A stretch of 64,000 bases of DNA from Phialophora verrucosa (GCA_002099365.1 MSED01000014.1:372001-436000), one strand, 5' to 3'; shown: positions 23,825 to 35,270, counted from the first letter of the stretch. Made by a program: numbers and translations. The notes: a model not told the origin generated them from the sequence alone.

Positions 23825-25725
23825 CTAAAGCTTGCCTTCCGCCTGGGCCTCTTTCACTTGTTCAAAAACCTGAATACCGATTAGCATCCAACTTGCAGCT
23901 TGAATTTCTTCTGGCTTACCTTGAGCATCTTGTTTCGCGCGCCCAAAGCATTGACGCCGCGAGCGTCAAGTCCTTTGTCATCCAGTTGAATGAGCTCTTC
24001 CCAGCTCAAGTCCTTCAGATTGTCGGTGTATTTGTGCAACCTTAATGATCGAAGCCAGGCCGGAATGTCCTTCAGCAAGTTCACATCGGTCGGATCTTCA
24101 GGAGGTTTACTACTACCTCGCCTGCCTCTGGGCGACCGTCCACGATTGATCTCGGAATGGTCAGACAGATAGCCTTCACCACCCGAACCAAATATGCCGG
24201 TCTGGGGAACCATGCCGGGCATACCTGCACCCATCATAATTGGCGCTCCGTCATACGCTGCCAAGAATCCATTGTGCTGAGGAGAGGCAAAAGCGGTCTG
24301 CCCAAGAGGAGTCTGCAAAGGGAGACCAGGAGAGTTAGGTCGAGAGCGGCGTCCTTGAGCTGCAGCAATCTGTTGCGCCTGGATCACTGCCACCTGCTGA
24401 GCATTCAGGATCTGGCCATGATCGTTGACCATAATGGTATTGATGCCAGGAATGCCAGAAGCCGTCATTCCAGGTGTCAACGGCGGCTGAGTTTGTGGCT
24501 GAGGCTCGTTAGACCTAGCACGTCTATACTTCTTGACATCGTCTAAGGCGATGCGGTTGTTCACGGTGGACAGAGCCGCAAGCTTCATAGCTGTTGCATT
24601 AGCCACCATTTCGCTGTGGGACTGAGTCTGGTTGAAGTTGGGAACCATCGGGGTGTTGGTCATGGAAGCCCAGCTTTGATTTCCCACGTTGTAGGGGGAC
24701 AGAAGTGGGTACTCGCTCGATGCTGGGTCCGGCGCAGTCAGAGTAGTACTCTGAATGTTACCACCCGCAAGTCCCAGCGGGCGTGGTGAACGAAGAGCGC
24801 CAGCGGACGGAGGTTGACTGAACTGTCCCATTGGCTGCTGCAGTGACTGTTGACCGGATGAAGATTTGGGTCTCGAAATAGGAGGTTGGTGAGATTCTCC
24901 TCCGCCTTGACGCCAGCTCATCGCGTCCGTCTTTGATTCCCTCGGTGCAGAAATCGTGGGCGCCACAAGTGAGCTACGGTCGCCGACTACTGTGCTATTC
25001 CGGTTGGACGGCGGCTGATTTCCTGTATGCTGGGCATACTCAGCCTTTTGCTGTTGGATTGCAGCCACGGCATCTGGAAACATGGCGTGAATGGTCGACT
25101 GGTCCAAACCCGAGTTGCGCTTATTGCCTGCAGGAGACACTGGCGGACGAGTCAGAGATGTCCTACGGTCGTCCACATTCAACTTGGACATGGCATCGCT
25201 GAGTCGACTTGACATGGCGTCCTTTTCACCGAAGTTTGCAGGAGATAGGACACCAGAGATCGGATGGCTTTTCGACATCTGATTGAGGACCTGGGCAAAG
25301 AAGCGTTGCTGCATTTGAGTGGTTTGCTGGATCAGTGCGTAGGTGGCAGCTGTACGCTCAGCCTCGCTCAGAACTCGAAACCATTGCTCAATTGCGCTCA
25401 GCTCATCTTTGAAATCCTGGTCCAGTGTTGCCGCCGCCATCTCTTCCAGCATAGTCTCGTACTGTTCGATGTCCTGAATCCATTGTTCGCCCAGTTTGCT
25501 CGAGTCGTCCATGCTTCCTTGCTGAGACTGTTGGTTGTACAAAACTTCGGAGGCGGGGCGGATGGATCGCGCCGAGAGAGGAGACGTGAAGGACATGTCG
25601 GCAGAGGAACGGACAGGCTGGTTATGAGGGCCGGATGTGCCGGCGGTCCTGGAGGAGGGAGGGCGCAGTGAGGTCTTGGACGCTTCGGGCGTGCTATTCC
25701 TGTTGCCGATGATGTTGCTTGCCAT
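23825..25725 (-). CDS. VTS1: SAM-domain RNA-binding protein Vts1
   Basis: Post-transcriptional regulator; Vts1/Smaug proteins bind short stem-loops through a SAM domain and recruit Ccr4-Not to degrade mRNA. Exon 1 is 25725-23920 and exon 2 is 23869-23825; intron 23870-23919 joins NKMLK to VFEQVKEAQAEGKL, the conserved family ending. Predicted length is 616 aa. Near residues 75-150 is the conserved helical region (EQWIQDIEQYETMLEEMAAA, then LSAIEQWFRVLSEAERT). The middle is Gln/Pro/Ser-rich and disordered. The SAM domain is C-terminal (DIPAWLRSLRLHKYTDNLKD, then ELIQLDDKGLDARGVNALGAR). I start at MASN; an in-frame ATG at 25767 would add 14 residues. Confidence 0.93.
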
Positions 25726-27154
25726 TGTGGGCTTTTGTAGAGGCGCGTCCAAGGTCGGGTACCACAAAGTGCGATGACGGGGACGGTGGCCCGGGTAGAG
25801 CGGAGGGACTGAGTGGTCGAAGAAGACGGGATGGTGACACAGGCGGATCTAGTAAATCATTGGAGGTCGATTCGGAAAGCTTGATGTGACAGTCGGTCGT
25901 ACAGCAGTCGATTGGATCCAGTCCAAGGCAACAATGGAGGGCGACGGCAAAAGGAACGTCGAGAACGCGCTTTTCACGAACCGAAGATCCGCGCAGCAAC
26001 TTCGAAGCAGAATGTGAAGCAGCGCTCGTTGGTAGGAGGTGGCGGTACAGTTGCTCGAGGTGTCTCAGACACGACGACGACGTGAGCCCAACCGGATTAA
26101 ACTACTGTAATAGACGCGTGGTATGTAAGCAGGCGATGGTGAGTACGGGAAACAAGGCAGATAAATCGAGATCCGTCCAAAGAATACACCCCCTAACAGG
26201 CGAATAGAGGCTTAGAAGCAGGGGAGAGATTAGGAGAATAAAAAGTGAGCTTGGAAAGTCGGGAGCTGAAATAAGACACGGTGAAAATTAACACGGCTCG
26301 AGCGTGTAAAGTGCCCAGTCGGTGGGACCTGACCTTAGAGAGCCGACAAAGCTCGGCCAGAATACACGGGGGACTGAGGCTACCGTGTGCAATAGAGGCG
26401 TCGAATTGGCCTGGAAATTGATTGCTTGATGCCCGGAAACTCCTAAGCCGGAAGCCTAGGGGAGCTGGAGGAGCTGAACCACGAGCGTTTCGTTTCCACA
26501 TGGCAGCATTCGGCGGCCTGGACGCCGAATAGGCGCTCGCTGACTGCAAAGCCTACTGACCACAGTGGGCATGTCTGTTTAGCCTCGTATGGGCTCAGGA
26601 CCAACCAAAGAATTACACTCCTGAAGCATGCGCCACACTGTGGCGCCCCTTCGTATTACATTTCGAGATTGTCGTTCAGCTGGTTCAGACTCGCGATGCA
26701 GGAAACAGCGACTGTTTGGAGAGGATATTATTTGAGATGCAGGAAGATGATCGTTGGGTGGCTTGTCCTCCGACATACACACGAGACCGCCGGAATCATA
26801 AGTGAGGCGCAGATCAAGGGATTGACCGACACTGGCCTTGTTGGGTATTTTTGTCTTTGGGAGATAGAAGATATCTTCCTGTCCAACCGCCTGCCATACG
26901 AAAGTAGTGTGATTCCTCTGTGTTAACACGCAGCCTAGCAAACTCGATCGACACGTAGACGCAATAATTCGAGTGTGGAGGCGAGAGAGGTCACTGTATG
27001 CCTCGACGTCGGTTATGTCCATTGTGGTCCGAATGCCGGTTTTCATCCACATCGAAGAAGTGCAGAACCATAGTTCTGCTTCGTGGCGGTATGTTCTGCC
27101 CGGGCCTTCCCTTTCATATCGTACAGAAGCTAGCGGAGATCTTGCAAGGTGAAT
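25726..27154. other. 1.4-kb intergenic region VTS1-TIM9
   Basis: Carries the VTS1 promoter and 5' leader (25726 to about 26100) and the TIM9 3' region. A minus-strand frame at 26579-27052 lacks recognisable features and is not called. Confidence 0.5.
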
Positions 27155-27553
27155 TTATCTCCCTGGTAACTGGCCTGACTGCATCATGGCCGCATTCTGC
27201 TCTTGGAATCTTGCCCCTAATCTCTCAGATCCCTTCAGGAACTTGTCGACACATCGCATAACACATCCTTCTTCCCTCGAGATCAGTGATTTGGTGGTAA
27301 AGTCGTTGACGCAGTCGTCGAAACAGCGTTGAACGAGGTTTGAATATGTCTGCCATTTGCAACTGGTTAGCACTGTTGACTCATTGGCGCGCCTTGCGTC
27401 AATGTGTCCTTGGGACATTCACCTTCATAAACTCCTTAAGCTGCTTCGCTTCCATGCGAGCATTGAGCTCTCGTTGTTCTGCGGGTGTGAGGCTGCGGAG
27501 GAGATCAGTAAGCCTGCGAATTGGCACTTGGAATGTAGAACCAACCCGTCCAT
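27155..27553 (-). CDS. TIM9: Mitochondrial import chaperone Tim9
   Basis: Small Tim of the intermembrane space; with Tim10 it forms the hexamer that escorts carrier and beta-barrel precursors. Three exons: 27553-27546 (only 8 nt, MDG), 27492-27423, and 27349-27155, with introns 27493-27545 and 27350-27422. The 90-aa product starts MDGLTPAEQRELNARMEAKQ and contains the twin CX3C motif: CFDDC and CVMRC, 19 residues apart between inner cysteines in the usual way. It ends RFQEQNAAMMQSGQLPGR, typical of Tim9. The tiny first exon would be missed by many gene finders. It is divergent from the histidine phosphatase with a 225-nt gap. Confidence 0.95.
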
Positions 27554-27778
27554 TGTGATGGGAAAAGATCTGATGGTGTAGCGCCAAAGTCTAGCTGAAA
27601 TAATGCCGTAGTTGATAATTATTCAAAAGGTCATCCTTTAGGAAGAACACGCGAGCAAAGCGCGAGACTCCGGCAAACCTGCCTTCGAACTTGGTGACGC
27701 TTTGTTCGTTTTCTGACTCGTGGCGCCTGCTTTACTTTCTCTCAACACCGGACCAACGTCTCATTGCTCGGCCAGCCC
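27554..27778. promoter_or_regulatory. Short divergent promoter, TIM9 / histidine phosphatase
   Basis: The 225 nt separating the two start codons must contain both promoters. No specific element is obvious. Confidence 0.5.
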
Positions 27779-28648
27779 ATGCATCTTTTCCTCATCCGCC
27801 ATGGCGAGACCGAGCACAACGTGGCCGGCCTTCTTGCTGGTGTATCTGATTCCAGGTTGACAAACCATGGCGTGCTGCAGACGCAGAGACTTGGCCGCTA
27901 CCTCACATCTCACCGCAACTTGAGATTCACCCAAATTTATGCCTCAGATTTGCAGCGTGCCTACATGACCGCAGGAGAGTTACAAAGACACCAGGCGCTG
28001 CAGCACCCATCTGGCCAGGTGCCTGTGGTGGTCCAGCTCGACCTGCTTAGAGAGCAGAACTTTGGTTCCCTGGAGCTCGTGCCGTGGACATCCAGGAGAG
28101 CGCAAAATACCCTGAACCCGAGGGTCCCTAGTCCCACAGATCCATCATTTCAACCACAAGAAACACCGGAGGCCATGACGGATAGGGCTGAAGCGTTCCT
28201 GGCTGACTTCATCCTTCCTCTGTTCGCTGCGGCCGATGATAGTTCGAATCCTGCGCAGGAATGTGTGGCCGTTGTGTCTCACGGGCTTTTTCTGTCTGTA
28301 TTGTGGCAAACGCTTCTGCGCAAATTCAGCACTGGCAGCGTGTCCCTCGGCCCGAATGTCGAGGTTCTAAACCATAGTCGACCCCTGGAGTATCTACCGG
28401 CGTGGACTAACACCGGATTTCTAGAAGTTACCATCAAAAAGCCAGTTGTCGAACTCGCTGCAGTCAACTCTAAGCCTGCCGTCCAGGATCAGGTCTCATC
28501 ACCTCTCGGAGGCTTTTCGATGACGGTTCATGGTGTCAACACCAAAGACCATCTGCTCGATCTCAAGCGTGCACGTGGAGGATTGGGATCCGCTGCTTAT
28601 GATGCTAAGCAGCAGAGCCTCGATGGGTTCTTCAAGCGACCCAAATGA
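27779..28648 (+). CDS. Histidine phosphatase (phosphoglycerate mutase family) with C-terminal PIP box
   Basis: Intronless, 289 aa. The catalytic signature LIRHGETEHN is at residues 5-14 (His8 is the phospho-acceptor) and the second catalytic histidine is His168 in VVSHGL. Other family residues (ASDLQRAYMTA, with Arg60) are in place, so the enzyme should be active on a phosphoester; substrate is unknown. ATG 27779 is the only start compatible with the conserved N-terminal strand. The last twelve residues contain Q278-x-x-L281-x-x-F284-F285 followed by KRPK, an exact match to the PCNA-interacting (PIP) consensus at the extreme C-terminus. That suggests a nuclear, replication-linked partner, which is inference. 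Divergent from TIM9. Confidence 0.9.
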   Translation: MHLFLIRHGETEHNVAGLLAGVSDSRLTNHGVLQTQRLGRYLTSHRNLRFTQIYASDLQRAYMTAGELQRHQALQHPSGQVPVVVQLDLLREQNFGSLELVPWTSRRAQNTLNPRVPSPTDPSFQPQETPEAMTDRAEAFLADFILPLFAAADDSSNPAQECVAVVSHGLFLSVLWQTLLRKFSTGSVSLGPNVEVLNHSRPLEYLPAWTNTGFLEVTIKKPVVELAAVNSKPAVQDQVSSPLGGFSMTVHGVNTKDHLLDLKRARGGLGSAAYDAKQQSLDGFFKRPK

Positions 28649-30543
28649 ATTTGGCCTGCGGCTGTCACTGATCTGCTCGACCTGGAAATGGTTTCAAAGA
28701 AGGCTTGTTGCCTGAGAAGTTAGGATTTGCTTTTACCGGCTGCTCCTGTCCACATTGTGTCCAGTCGGTCAAGGCTTTTTCACCTCGGAGATCTGCTGCC
28801 TCTCCAAGAACCATCTCACACCGGTCCTGGACCTCCGTCTGCAGCTCAGGGACCATCAGAGCAAGATGCAGACTAGGAAAGGTTCGCACTCTACTAGACG
28901 CTGATCACTGGTTCTAGAGAGATCGATCCGGGTCGCTACGACATCAAGATTACAAGGGAAACGACCGTGTGAGATGCGAATATGTGCAGTTCGCGAGCAG
29001 AGTGCGATGTACAATTGGCAAGATTCATTCGGCGAAAGTCATCAGGTTTGAACGTGAGGCGCGTTTGACCAAGCCTACAACATTGTTAAATCGGATATCG
29101 GATATATCGGACCTTTGATGGAATCGGTATGTCTCATTCATATCCTGCTCGCCTCCTTCCGCAACACCTGATGAAGCACAATTTCACACAGACCTGTTCT
29201 GAAACCCCGTGTGGAAACGACATTACATGTACCAACTGCTGTCTGATCTTGCCCTCACCCGACACCGCTTCACGAATTCTCGGTCGCACGATGCTGACAG
29301 TTCCATTTGCAGGTGCGCGATTGCGTGAGACGTCCTCTGGAAATGTCTACTGTTGCTCTTCTCGGTGTGTGGCGAGTCGTCCAAGCTAAGCAACCCAAAA
29401 GGGGAGGTGTAAGACTCGGTGTCACGAGGGCGTAGCATCTGCTCAGCACCACCCGGTGTGTGTCGGGCTGCGATGTCTGTACCGAGAACCATGTCGAGCT
29501 CGATGGCATTCTTGGGGTCGAAAGAGGCGCCGCGCAACTTTACTGTTACTATTACTATACGTGTAGATAATGGGGGTTGCAAGTTGCAACCAACGGTGGG
29601 AACAGGTGACCATCAAACTTGGACACGCGCTGGCCTTGTCGTAAAATAATTGGTCGAAGCGACGCGTGGTCCTCGCCCATTTGGGTGGCGGAATATGTTG
29701 ATCAGGGGGCCTCTTGGGGGGGCGGCCACAGGGGGCGTTGGGGGGGGGCTCGGGGCACTCAGACGGCTACTCCTTCTGACCAACTTTAAAAAGATACTGT
29801 CCTCTTCTCTTGACTCTGCTTGTACGTTGTCCTGCCCAGAAGTCCCGCAGCAGGTTGTCGCCATGTCGTCGTGAGGGCTCTTCATTGATTCGGCGTCGAC
29901 ACCTCGGTGTCCATACTCGAGGCCAACTTGACGCCCCCGAATCCCTGCAACTCAACCGCGACGCAAGGCGCGTCGGAAGGCAACCACCAGTTCCGCTTTG
30001 GCCGTGCTGCTGCCACATTCATGTTGCAATCAATCATCGATTTACTGCAAAGTACCATAAAGTCATTATATGTCCGTCGTCAGGGGACAGTTTTCAAAGG
30101 ATCCTTGGCTTTTCTCCCTCCAAATTACGGAGCTGTCGCCGTACTCCTTCCGGATCCTCAAGCAGAATGCGAGTAAGCTCACTAAGATTACACGGACTGC
30201 CTAAACATGAATGAGCCAGAGAAAACTCTCCTTATCGTTCCTTCCAAGAATTACCGGCTGCCAAACGGACCGCTGCTCATGGGAACGAAGCCCATCACAG
30301 ACCCGTGTCCCTTGGAGCAGTGGGCAATGAGAAAATCGGATCCCTCGACGCCTGGCTGATGTCGTTGCTCAAGCCAGTGACTCCGTGACCTCGAACGCCT
30401 CCTTTGCACCAATTGGGGCAAATGCAATTACTTCATCGTGAAAATGTGAGTACTAACGCTAGATTTATGCCTTCACTCGACACGATCCGAAGCCAGATTC
30501 CAACGCTCGACGCTGGGTATCGATCAATTCTCGCTCAAAAATC
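28649..30543. other. 1.9-kb gene-poor region
   Basis: No supported gene. Contains the G-rich tract at 29705-29755. Short frames on both strands lack protein-like features. Confidence 0.5.
29705..29755 (+). repeat. G-rich tract with G-quadruplex potential
   Basis: Within about 50 nt there are runs of 5, 7, 5, 9 and 4 guanines separated by short loops, meeting the G3+N1-7 pattern loosely (one loop is slightly longer). The location is intergenic. Confidence 0.6.
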
Positions 30544-31422
30544 TCAAACATAACTGTGTGCTCGGATGAGAGTCCGAGTGGCATCAAGACGGCGTCTCTC
30601 TTGCCTTCGTCCCGCACTCATTGTGTACGGTTCGTTTTGATATTGGAGAGACTGTGCCCGGTGTGCACGCACGCTCGCGGGCGGGGACGCTGAAGGGGCC
30701 CGCGGCAATTCCGTGGCATGGACTGCTGGCCTTCTTCTGTTGGCGGCTCCAGGAAGCACAATCTGAGCCGGGAGTAACTGTGTTCTTTTGAATTGAGCAT
30801 CGGTGATGATTCGCCGGGCATGCATCCACTTCATCAGGCCAAAATCCGTCCTTACCGTGGCGAGCTGTTGGCCTTTTCGGAAATGATCATGCACCATATG
30901 CGACAGCACGGTGTTCCAAGCAAAGGCAGGGTCGTCTGCTGGGCCGTTGACGTATTTGTTATCACAAAGGAAGCAGGTGGCAGTGGTTGGCAGTTCATGT
31001 CCCCGAAAGTGTGAAAACACATGCATCTTAAAGTGGACAATGTCGGCAAACACCCGACCGCAGTCGAGTATCTGGAATGGGCAAAGCAAGTCGGCATCCT
31101 CCTGGTATCGGAACGGCACGGTCAACACCCCATCTTGTGACTCCAGCATGTATCCATCTCCCAGTATGCTACTGGCCATATCAGTGTCCGCCGAGGATCC
31201 TGCAGAAGAGTCGGACGAAGTCCCGCGCGTCAGTGGTGGTACGACATCTGTGGTTGTGGTGGCTTGCGTCGAGGCCATTGATGCGTCATCGTCCTCCTGG
31301 ACGACCTGCACTGCAGAGGTCGATCTGGAACCTGTGCCCCTCGAGGTCATCAAGTCGACGGCCCGGCGACTATCTCGCTTCCCTGTCACCCTCGCAGACG
31401 TCACGAGCTGAAGGTATGGCAC
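30544..31422 (-). CDS. C2H2-like zinc-finger protein, fungal hypothetical
   Basis: Intronless 292 aa. The N-terminal ~100 residues are Ser/Thr/Asp-rich. The central part has two Cys/His groups: CPFQILDCGRVFADIVHFKMH and HFRGH, then CFLCDNKY followed by a Trp and HMVHDH. This is a recurrent pattern in Pezizomycotina hypothetical proteins with degenerate C2H2 fingers. The C-terminus is Arg-rich, which could aid nuclear localisation or nucleic-acid contact. The start at 31422 is the first ATG; internal Met25 is possible. No pathway can be named. Confidence 0.7.
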   Translation of the reverse strand: MPYLQLVTSARVTGKRDSRRAVDLMTSRGTGSRSTSAVQVVQEDDDASMASTQATTTTDVVPPLTRGTSSDSSAGSSADTDMASSILGDGYMLESQDGVLTVPFRYQEDADLLCPFQILDCGRVFADIVHFKMHVFSHFRGHELPTTATCFLCDNKYVNGPADDPAFAWNTVLSHMVHDHFRKGQQLATVRTDFGLMKWMHARRIITDAQFKRTQLLPAQIVLPGAANRRRPAVHATELPRAPSASPPASVRAHRAQSLQYQNEPYTMSAGRRQERRRLDATRTLIRAHSYV

Positions 31423-32400
31423 AGATGTGGGTTACGAGTGCGCTGCCGCTCGATGGTTGACGGTGTAGGAGCCTCGACACAAAATGGAGCAGCCCTGCAC
31501 ACCCCGTGAGCATCCAGCACCGCAAAACGAGCTAGATCTGAGGAAAGGACTCACCAAAATCATGGCGATGTCGACCTGGAGTCTCGACTTCGAAAATCAC
31601 GCTATCGATAAGCCCAATTGGGCGGATTGCGGGGTTGTCACTCGTTCTGGGGAGGGACTGTTATTCAAACAGGCCACGTCGGACAAGATGTTCGAGAAGA
31701 TGCAACAGATCCAGAGCAGACCTAGAGTTTACTGCTGTCTCGGAATCCGATGGAAGCGGGGCGCAGGAATGGATGGGATGCATGAACTCGACAATCGCAG
31801 ATCTGAATGTCGAGCTCGGAGCCTCAATGGGTCTTCCTTGGAGAATTTTGTGACTTGCAGTAGCGACCGCTGACAAGTCCGCAAAGGGATCCAGAACGAC
31901 CTGTCAGCTGCCGCCAGCACATCAGCTTCCAGGCCCGGCCGGTCGACTTGATTGGTGCACTGCTATATGCACGAACGATTGCTAGTCCACCTTGGGAGGA
32001 TCTGCTAGGTCAGTATCGGCGGAGTCGGCATGGCAATATCAGCGGGACGCGTGGATTTCCCATTGCGATTGTCCTGAGAAATCTTGATATTATACTGACA
32101 ACGATTCAGAAGGTAGGGACAATGATCATGTGGAAGGACCGTTGGTCGATTCTATAACTTGGGCCTTGAAAAAAATACACCGGTTGGCAGATATAAGCCC
32201 AATTCATTGGGCATGTCAAGTACGCGAGATTTGAAGAACACCGGGCTTTTGTGCTTCCCTCTGCCGCTTGCTAATCCCAGCTGACGCCCGACGCCGAAGT
32301 GGACGACATCTGAATGAGGTGCAGGATGTGAGTTCAAACGTCAGTCGTCCGCCGCGAACACCCCCAGAGACTGGCTTCGGGGTGCGCTGACTGATCGAGT
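31423..32400. other. Intergenic region, ~1 kb
   Basis: Between two minus-strand genes. Short open frames at 31484-31873 (plus) and on the minus strand show no recognisable domain. Nothing else seen. Confidence 0.5.
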
Positions 32401-33474
32401 TCAATCCAAGAAAGTCTTTACACTGGCATCCACCTTGAGCATAACCCGGACGACCTCACTCCACATCTTGTCACCAAACTTCTTGCCCTCGTCCGACGCC
32501 AACATCGGCCCGACCTCAAAGACACGGTCATTCTTCCACATCTCACCGTGAATCTCGTCGCCAAGCTCCAGCGCCGTGGCGTACGTATTTGCACCGTCTT
32601 CTGCGGTGCGGGCCAAGATGGCCCAGAGTAGCCACGTGACAAGCTTGATGAGCGGATTCCCTTTCCCGACTTCGCGGCCGAGGTCGCTCTTGCACAGGCC
32701 GGGGCAGCTGGTATTGATGATGACCTTGGGCTTGCCGTCGGCACCCCTTACCGCAGGCGAGGCTGCAAGACGACGCACGGCGTATTCGAGCGTGAGCTTG
32801 GACCGGGCGTATTGTCCTGCACCACCGGCCATGCCGCCAGGAAAGTTTTCTCTCTGGCTTAGGTCCTCGAGAGGTTTTTCGCTGGCCAGGAAGACCTTCA
32901 TCTGGTCTGGTTGGATGGTCCAGGCGGTGCCCGAAGAGATGAATGTCAGGTGAGGCTTGTAATTCGCGTTCTTTCCTGAGTCTGCCGCAGCGATGAGAAG
33001 TGGCAGGATGAGGAGACCGAGGAGGAAGGTGCTCAGCGTGTTCACTTGAAGAGTCTCCTCCCAACCGTCACTGCTTTGGATGTATTTCGTGTTCATCATT
33101 CCGGCGTTGAGGATGGCGCCGTCGATACCACCCGGAAATCGTGCCTTGAGTTCATTTGCAAACTTTTGAACGTCGGCGAAAGAGCTCATGACGAGAACCA
33201 TCGGAATGATCTCAGTCTTTTTTGCGTCTGCAGTCTTCGGGTCCGACTTCGCCCAATCCTCGATCTGCTTCTTCGCTGCCTGGCCTTTGCTTTCGTTGCG
33301 TGCCGTGATGATGAGTTTGTCGGCATGGAGGCCCACGAACTTCTTCGCCGCTTCAAAGCCCAGACCAGATGTCGCGCCAGTCAAGAGGATGGTTCTGCCG
33401 GCGAACGACTCGGTGGCTGGCTTAGGAGGATTCCATTTCTGGTCAAACATACGCTTTAAGCCAAAGGCAGACAT
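32401..33474 (-). CDS. Short-chain dehydrogenase/reductase
   Basis: Intronless 357-aa NAD(P)-dependent oxidoreductase of the classical/retinol-dehydrogenase-like SDR type. The cofactor motif is TGATSGLG (residues ~32-39), the structural motif LNAGMM, the active-site serine lies in LTFISSGTAW, and the catalytic pair is YARSK (Tyr-x-x-x-Lys with Ser before Lys). PGLCKSDLGRE follows the catalytic segment as in light-dependent-protochlorophyllide/WW-oxidoreductase-like SDRs. No signal peptide or membrane segment is evident. Substrate is unknown; neighbours give no pathway. It lies 9 kb from the peptide locus, with core genes between, so linkage is unlikely. Confidence 0.92.
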   Translation of the reverse strand: MSAFGLKRMFDQKWNPPKPATESFAGRTILLTGATSGLGFEAAKKFVGLHADKLIITARNESKGQAAKKQIEDWAKSDPKTADAKKTEIIPMVLVMSSFADVQKFANELKARFPGGIDGAILNAGMMNTKYIQSSDGWEETLQVNTLSTFLLGLLILPLLIAAADSGKNANYKPHLTFISSGTAWTIQPDQMKVFLASEKPLEDLSQRENFPGGMAGGAGQYARSKLTLEYAVRRLAASPAVRGADGKPKVIINTSCPGLCKSDLGREVGKGNPLIKLVTWLLWAILARTAEDGANTYATALELGDEIHGEMWKNDRVFEVGPMLASDEGKKFGDKMWSEVVRVMLKVDASVKTFLD

Positions 33475-34553
33475 GTCGGCGATGTGGTTGAACCTGATGT
33501 TCGATCAAGATCGTGTCAGATGTCCTTGATACGCCGGGGGTTGTGTTGGCTTATTGTGGACGGAGGATGTGCGGAGAGGGAGCGGTGTGCTGGAGCAACC
33601 ATATATACTTTCCTCTCGCCCTGGTGCCTGGTGTCATCTTTGTCGGACTGTTGTTGGCCCGGATGTCTGCAGCATCCAGAAGAGGTTGACAAAGATGTCT
33701 TGCGATTGACGATCCAATTGCCGCCCGCTCACGGTGATTTAGGTTACAGCCGCCGAGGCTCTACTGACGGCTATCCTATCCCAACTCGGGCGAAACGCTG
33801 CGAAGACAAGCGAATTGGGGCCTTCGCGCTATACAGACTTGGTGTGATAATAGCACCAACCATGCCACATACACACAGACATATTCAGTACTAGGCGTGT
33901 GGGCTCAAGTATTTCTGTCACACTTTTGTCAGCAGTTCGACGGCAAGGGCTGACCAATCAAGAGATTGCGGCGCCGGAAAAACATTCTCTCCGCCCGGCA
34001 TTTTCACACATGCACGCGCCTTTGCGGCTGGCTGCCATAACCGAAGTCCATCCGCGCCGGTCGCCAGATTATGTAGAAACCATCTCTCCGTCCAGGACTC
34101 ATGTCCAGCCTGTACCGAGACCTTTGTGCGTCACTAATGAGACAACAGGTAGGACGGCGTCACTTTGACCGTCGGCACGAATCCAGCGCCATTTTGAGAT
34201 GCAGGACGTACTCCGTACCAAACACAGGCGGGATGATGTGAGTCGGTGGACAACTAGCGCGGTGGCACGTGGTTGTCTACGGCGGATCGTTTGTTCATTC
34301 TGCCTCGATCAATTACACAAACACCGTCCAGCTTGACTTCGCTGTGAGGAAGCAATTGTACAGTCCCTGCCTCAGATGAAGTTGTGTCTACCTTGTAGCT
34401 GCCATGGTTGCAACTGAAATCAATCGCTCCTTAGTCGCTGCTAAAATCTTCCTCGTGCCTCACCGATAACCACGCGCACACGCCCACAATTCGAACCTTT
34501 TCCACCACCGTTTTTCTCGACGACCGCCTTTTACTTCCCGGTCAGTTCAGACG
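33475..34553. promoter_or_regulatory. Divergent promoter region SDR / LSM1
   Basis: 1.08 kb between divergent genes, holding both promoters. A TACTCCGTA motif is at 34209-34217. The 100 nt before LSM1 are CT-rich. No gene supported. Confidence 0.45.
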
Positions 34554-35270
34554 ATGGAGCACCTCTCACTTAACGACCCTCCCGCGCATCCTTCGTCACC
34601 ACAGAGACCGGGGCAATTACAACAGCACCCGCATCAACAGCAGCAGCAGCAGAATGCAGGATTCCCAGGCCCGTCTCCGCCTCAAGGTCCCCCTCAGCTC
34701 CCCCCGCAAATGTTCACCACGGCGGCGCAATTGCTCGATCTAACAGATAGTACGTGTGTGAAAGAGAGCGAGCTCTCAATACCCCCTAGGGCAGACCAGC
34801 CTAACCTCCAAGGACCTCAAGTCTAACGCGAATCTTTGTTAGAGAAACTCCTCCTCGTACTCCGCGACGGGCGCAAAATCTTCGGCGTCCTGCGCAGCTG
34901 GGACCAATTCGCCAACCTCGTCCTCACCGAGACGAGGGAGCGGTATTTCGTGACGGTCCCGCCCTCGGTCTCGACGAATCCCCGCACCGACAGCACAATC
35001 ACGCCTTCGGAGTCGCAACAGCACGCGCGGAATCTATACTGCGATATCCCCCGCGGCACGTTTCTAGTCAGGGGCGAGAATGTGCTCTTGCTGGGAGAGG
35101 TCGATCTCGACAAGGATGATGACCCGCCCCCGGGTTATGAGGAGGGGGATGTAGAGGAGGTGTTCCGCCTGCAGAAGCAGGCCGAAGCGGAGAGGAAAAG
35201 GAGGGACAAGGCGAGGGGGAAGAGAACTGCTTGGAGGGATCCCGAGGGGAGTGGGGAAGTGCTTTTTTGA
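34554..35270 (+). CDS. LSM1: Sm-like protein LSm1
   Basis: Defining subunit of the cytoplasmic Lsm1-7 ring, which binds oligoadenylated mRNA 3' ends and promotes decapping with Pat1 and Dcp2. Two exons: 34554-34749 and 34843-35270; intron 34750-34842 (GTACGT donor) joins LLDLTD to KKLLLVLRDGRKIFG. Total 207 aa. A Pro/Gln-rich N-terminal extension (~55 aa, including a QQQQQQ run) precedes the Sm fold. Sm1 is KLLLVLRDGRKIFGVLRSWD; Sm2 contains RGTFLVRGENVLLLGEVD, the LSm1 form of the motif. A helical, charged C-terminal tail (EEVFRLQKQAEAERKRRDKA) is typical of LSm1, where it reaches across the ring. Confidence 0.94.

Noticed and set aside
29613..29885. Open frames across the G-rich tract
   Set aside because: They exist because homopolymer runs lack stops; the products are Pro/Gly runs without features.
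32401..33474. SDR oxidoreductase as a tailoring enzyme of the peptide locus
   Set aside because: It is separated by LSM1, the SGNH protein and PDK, all core-type genes.
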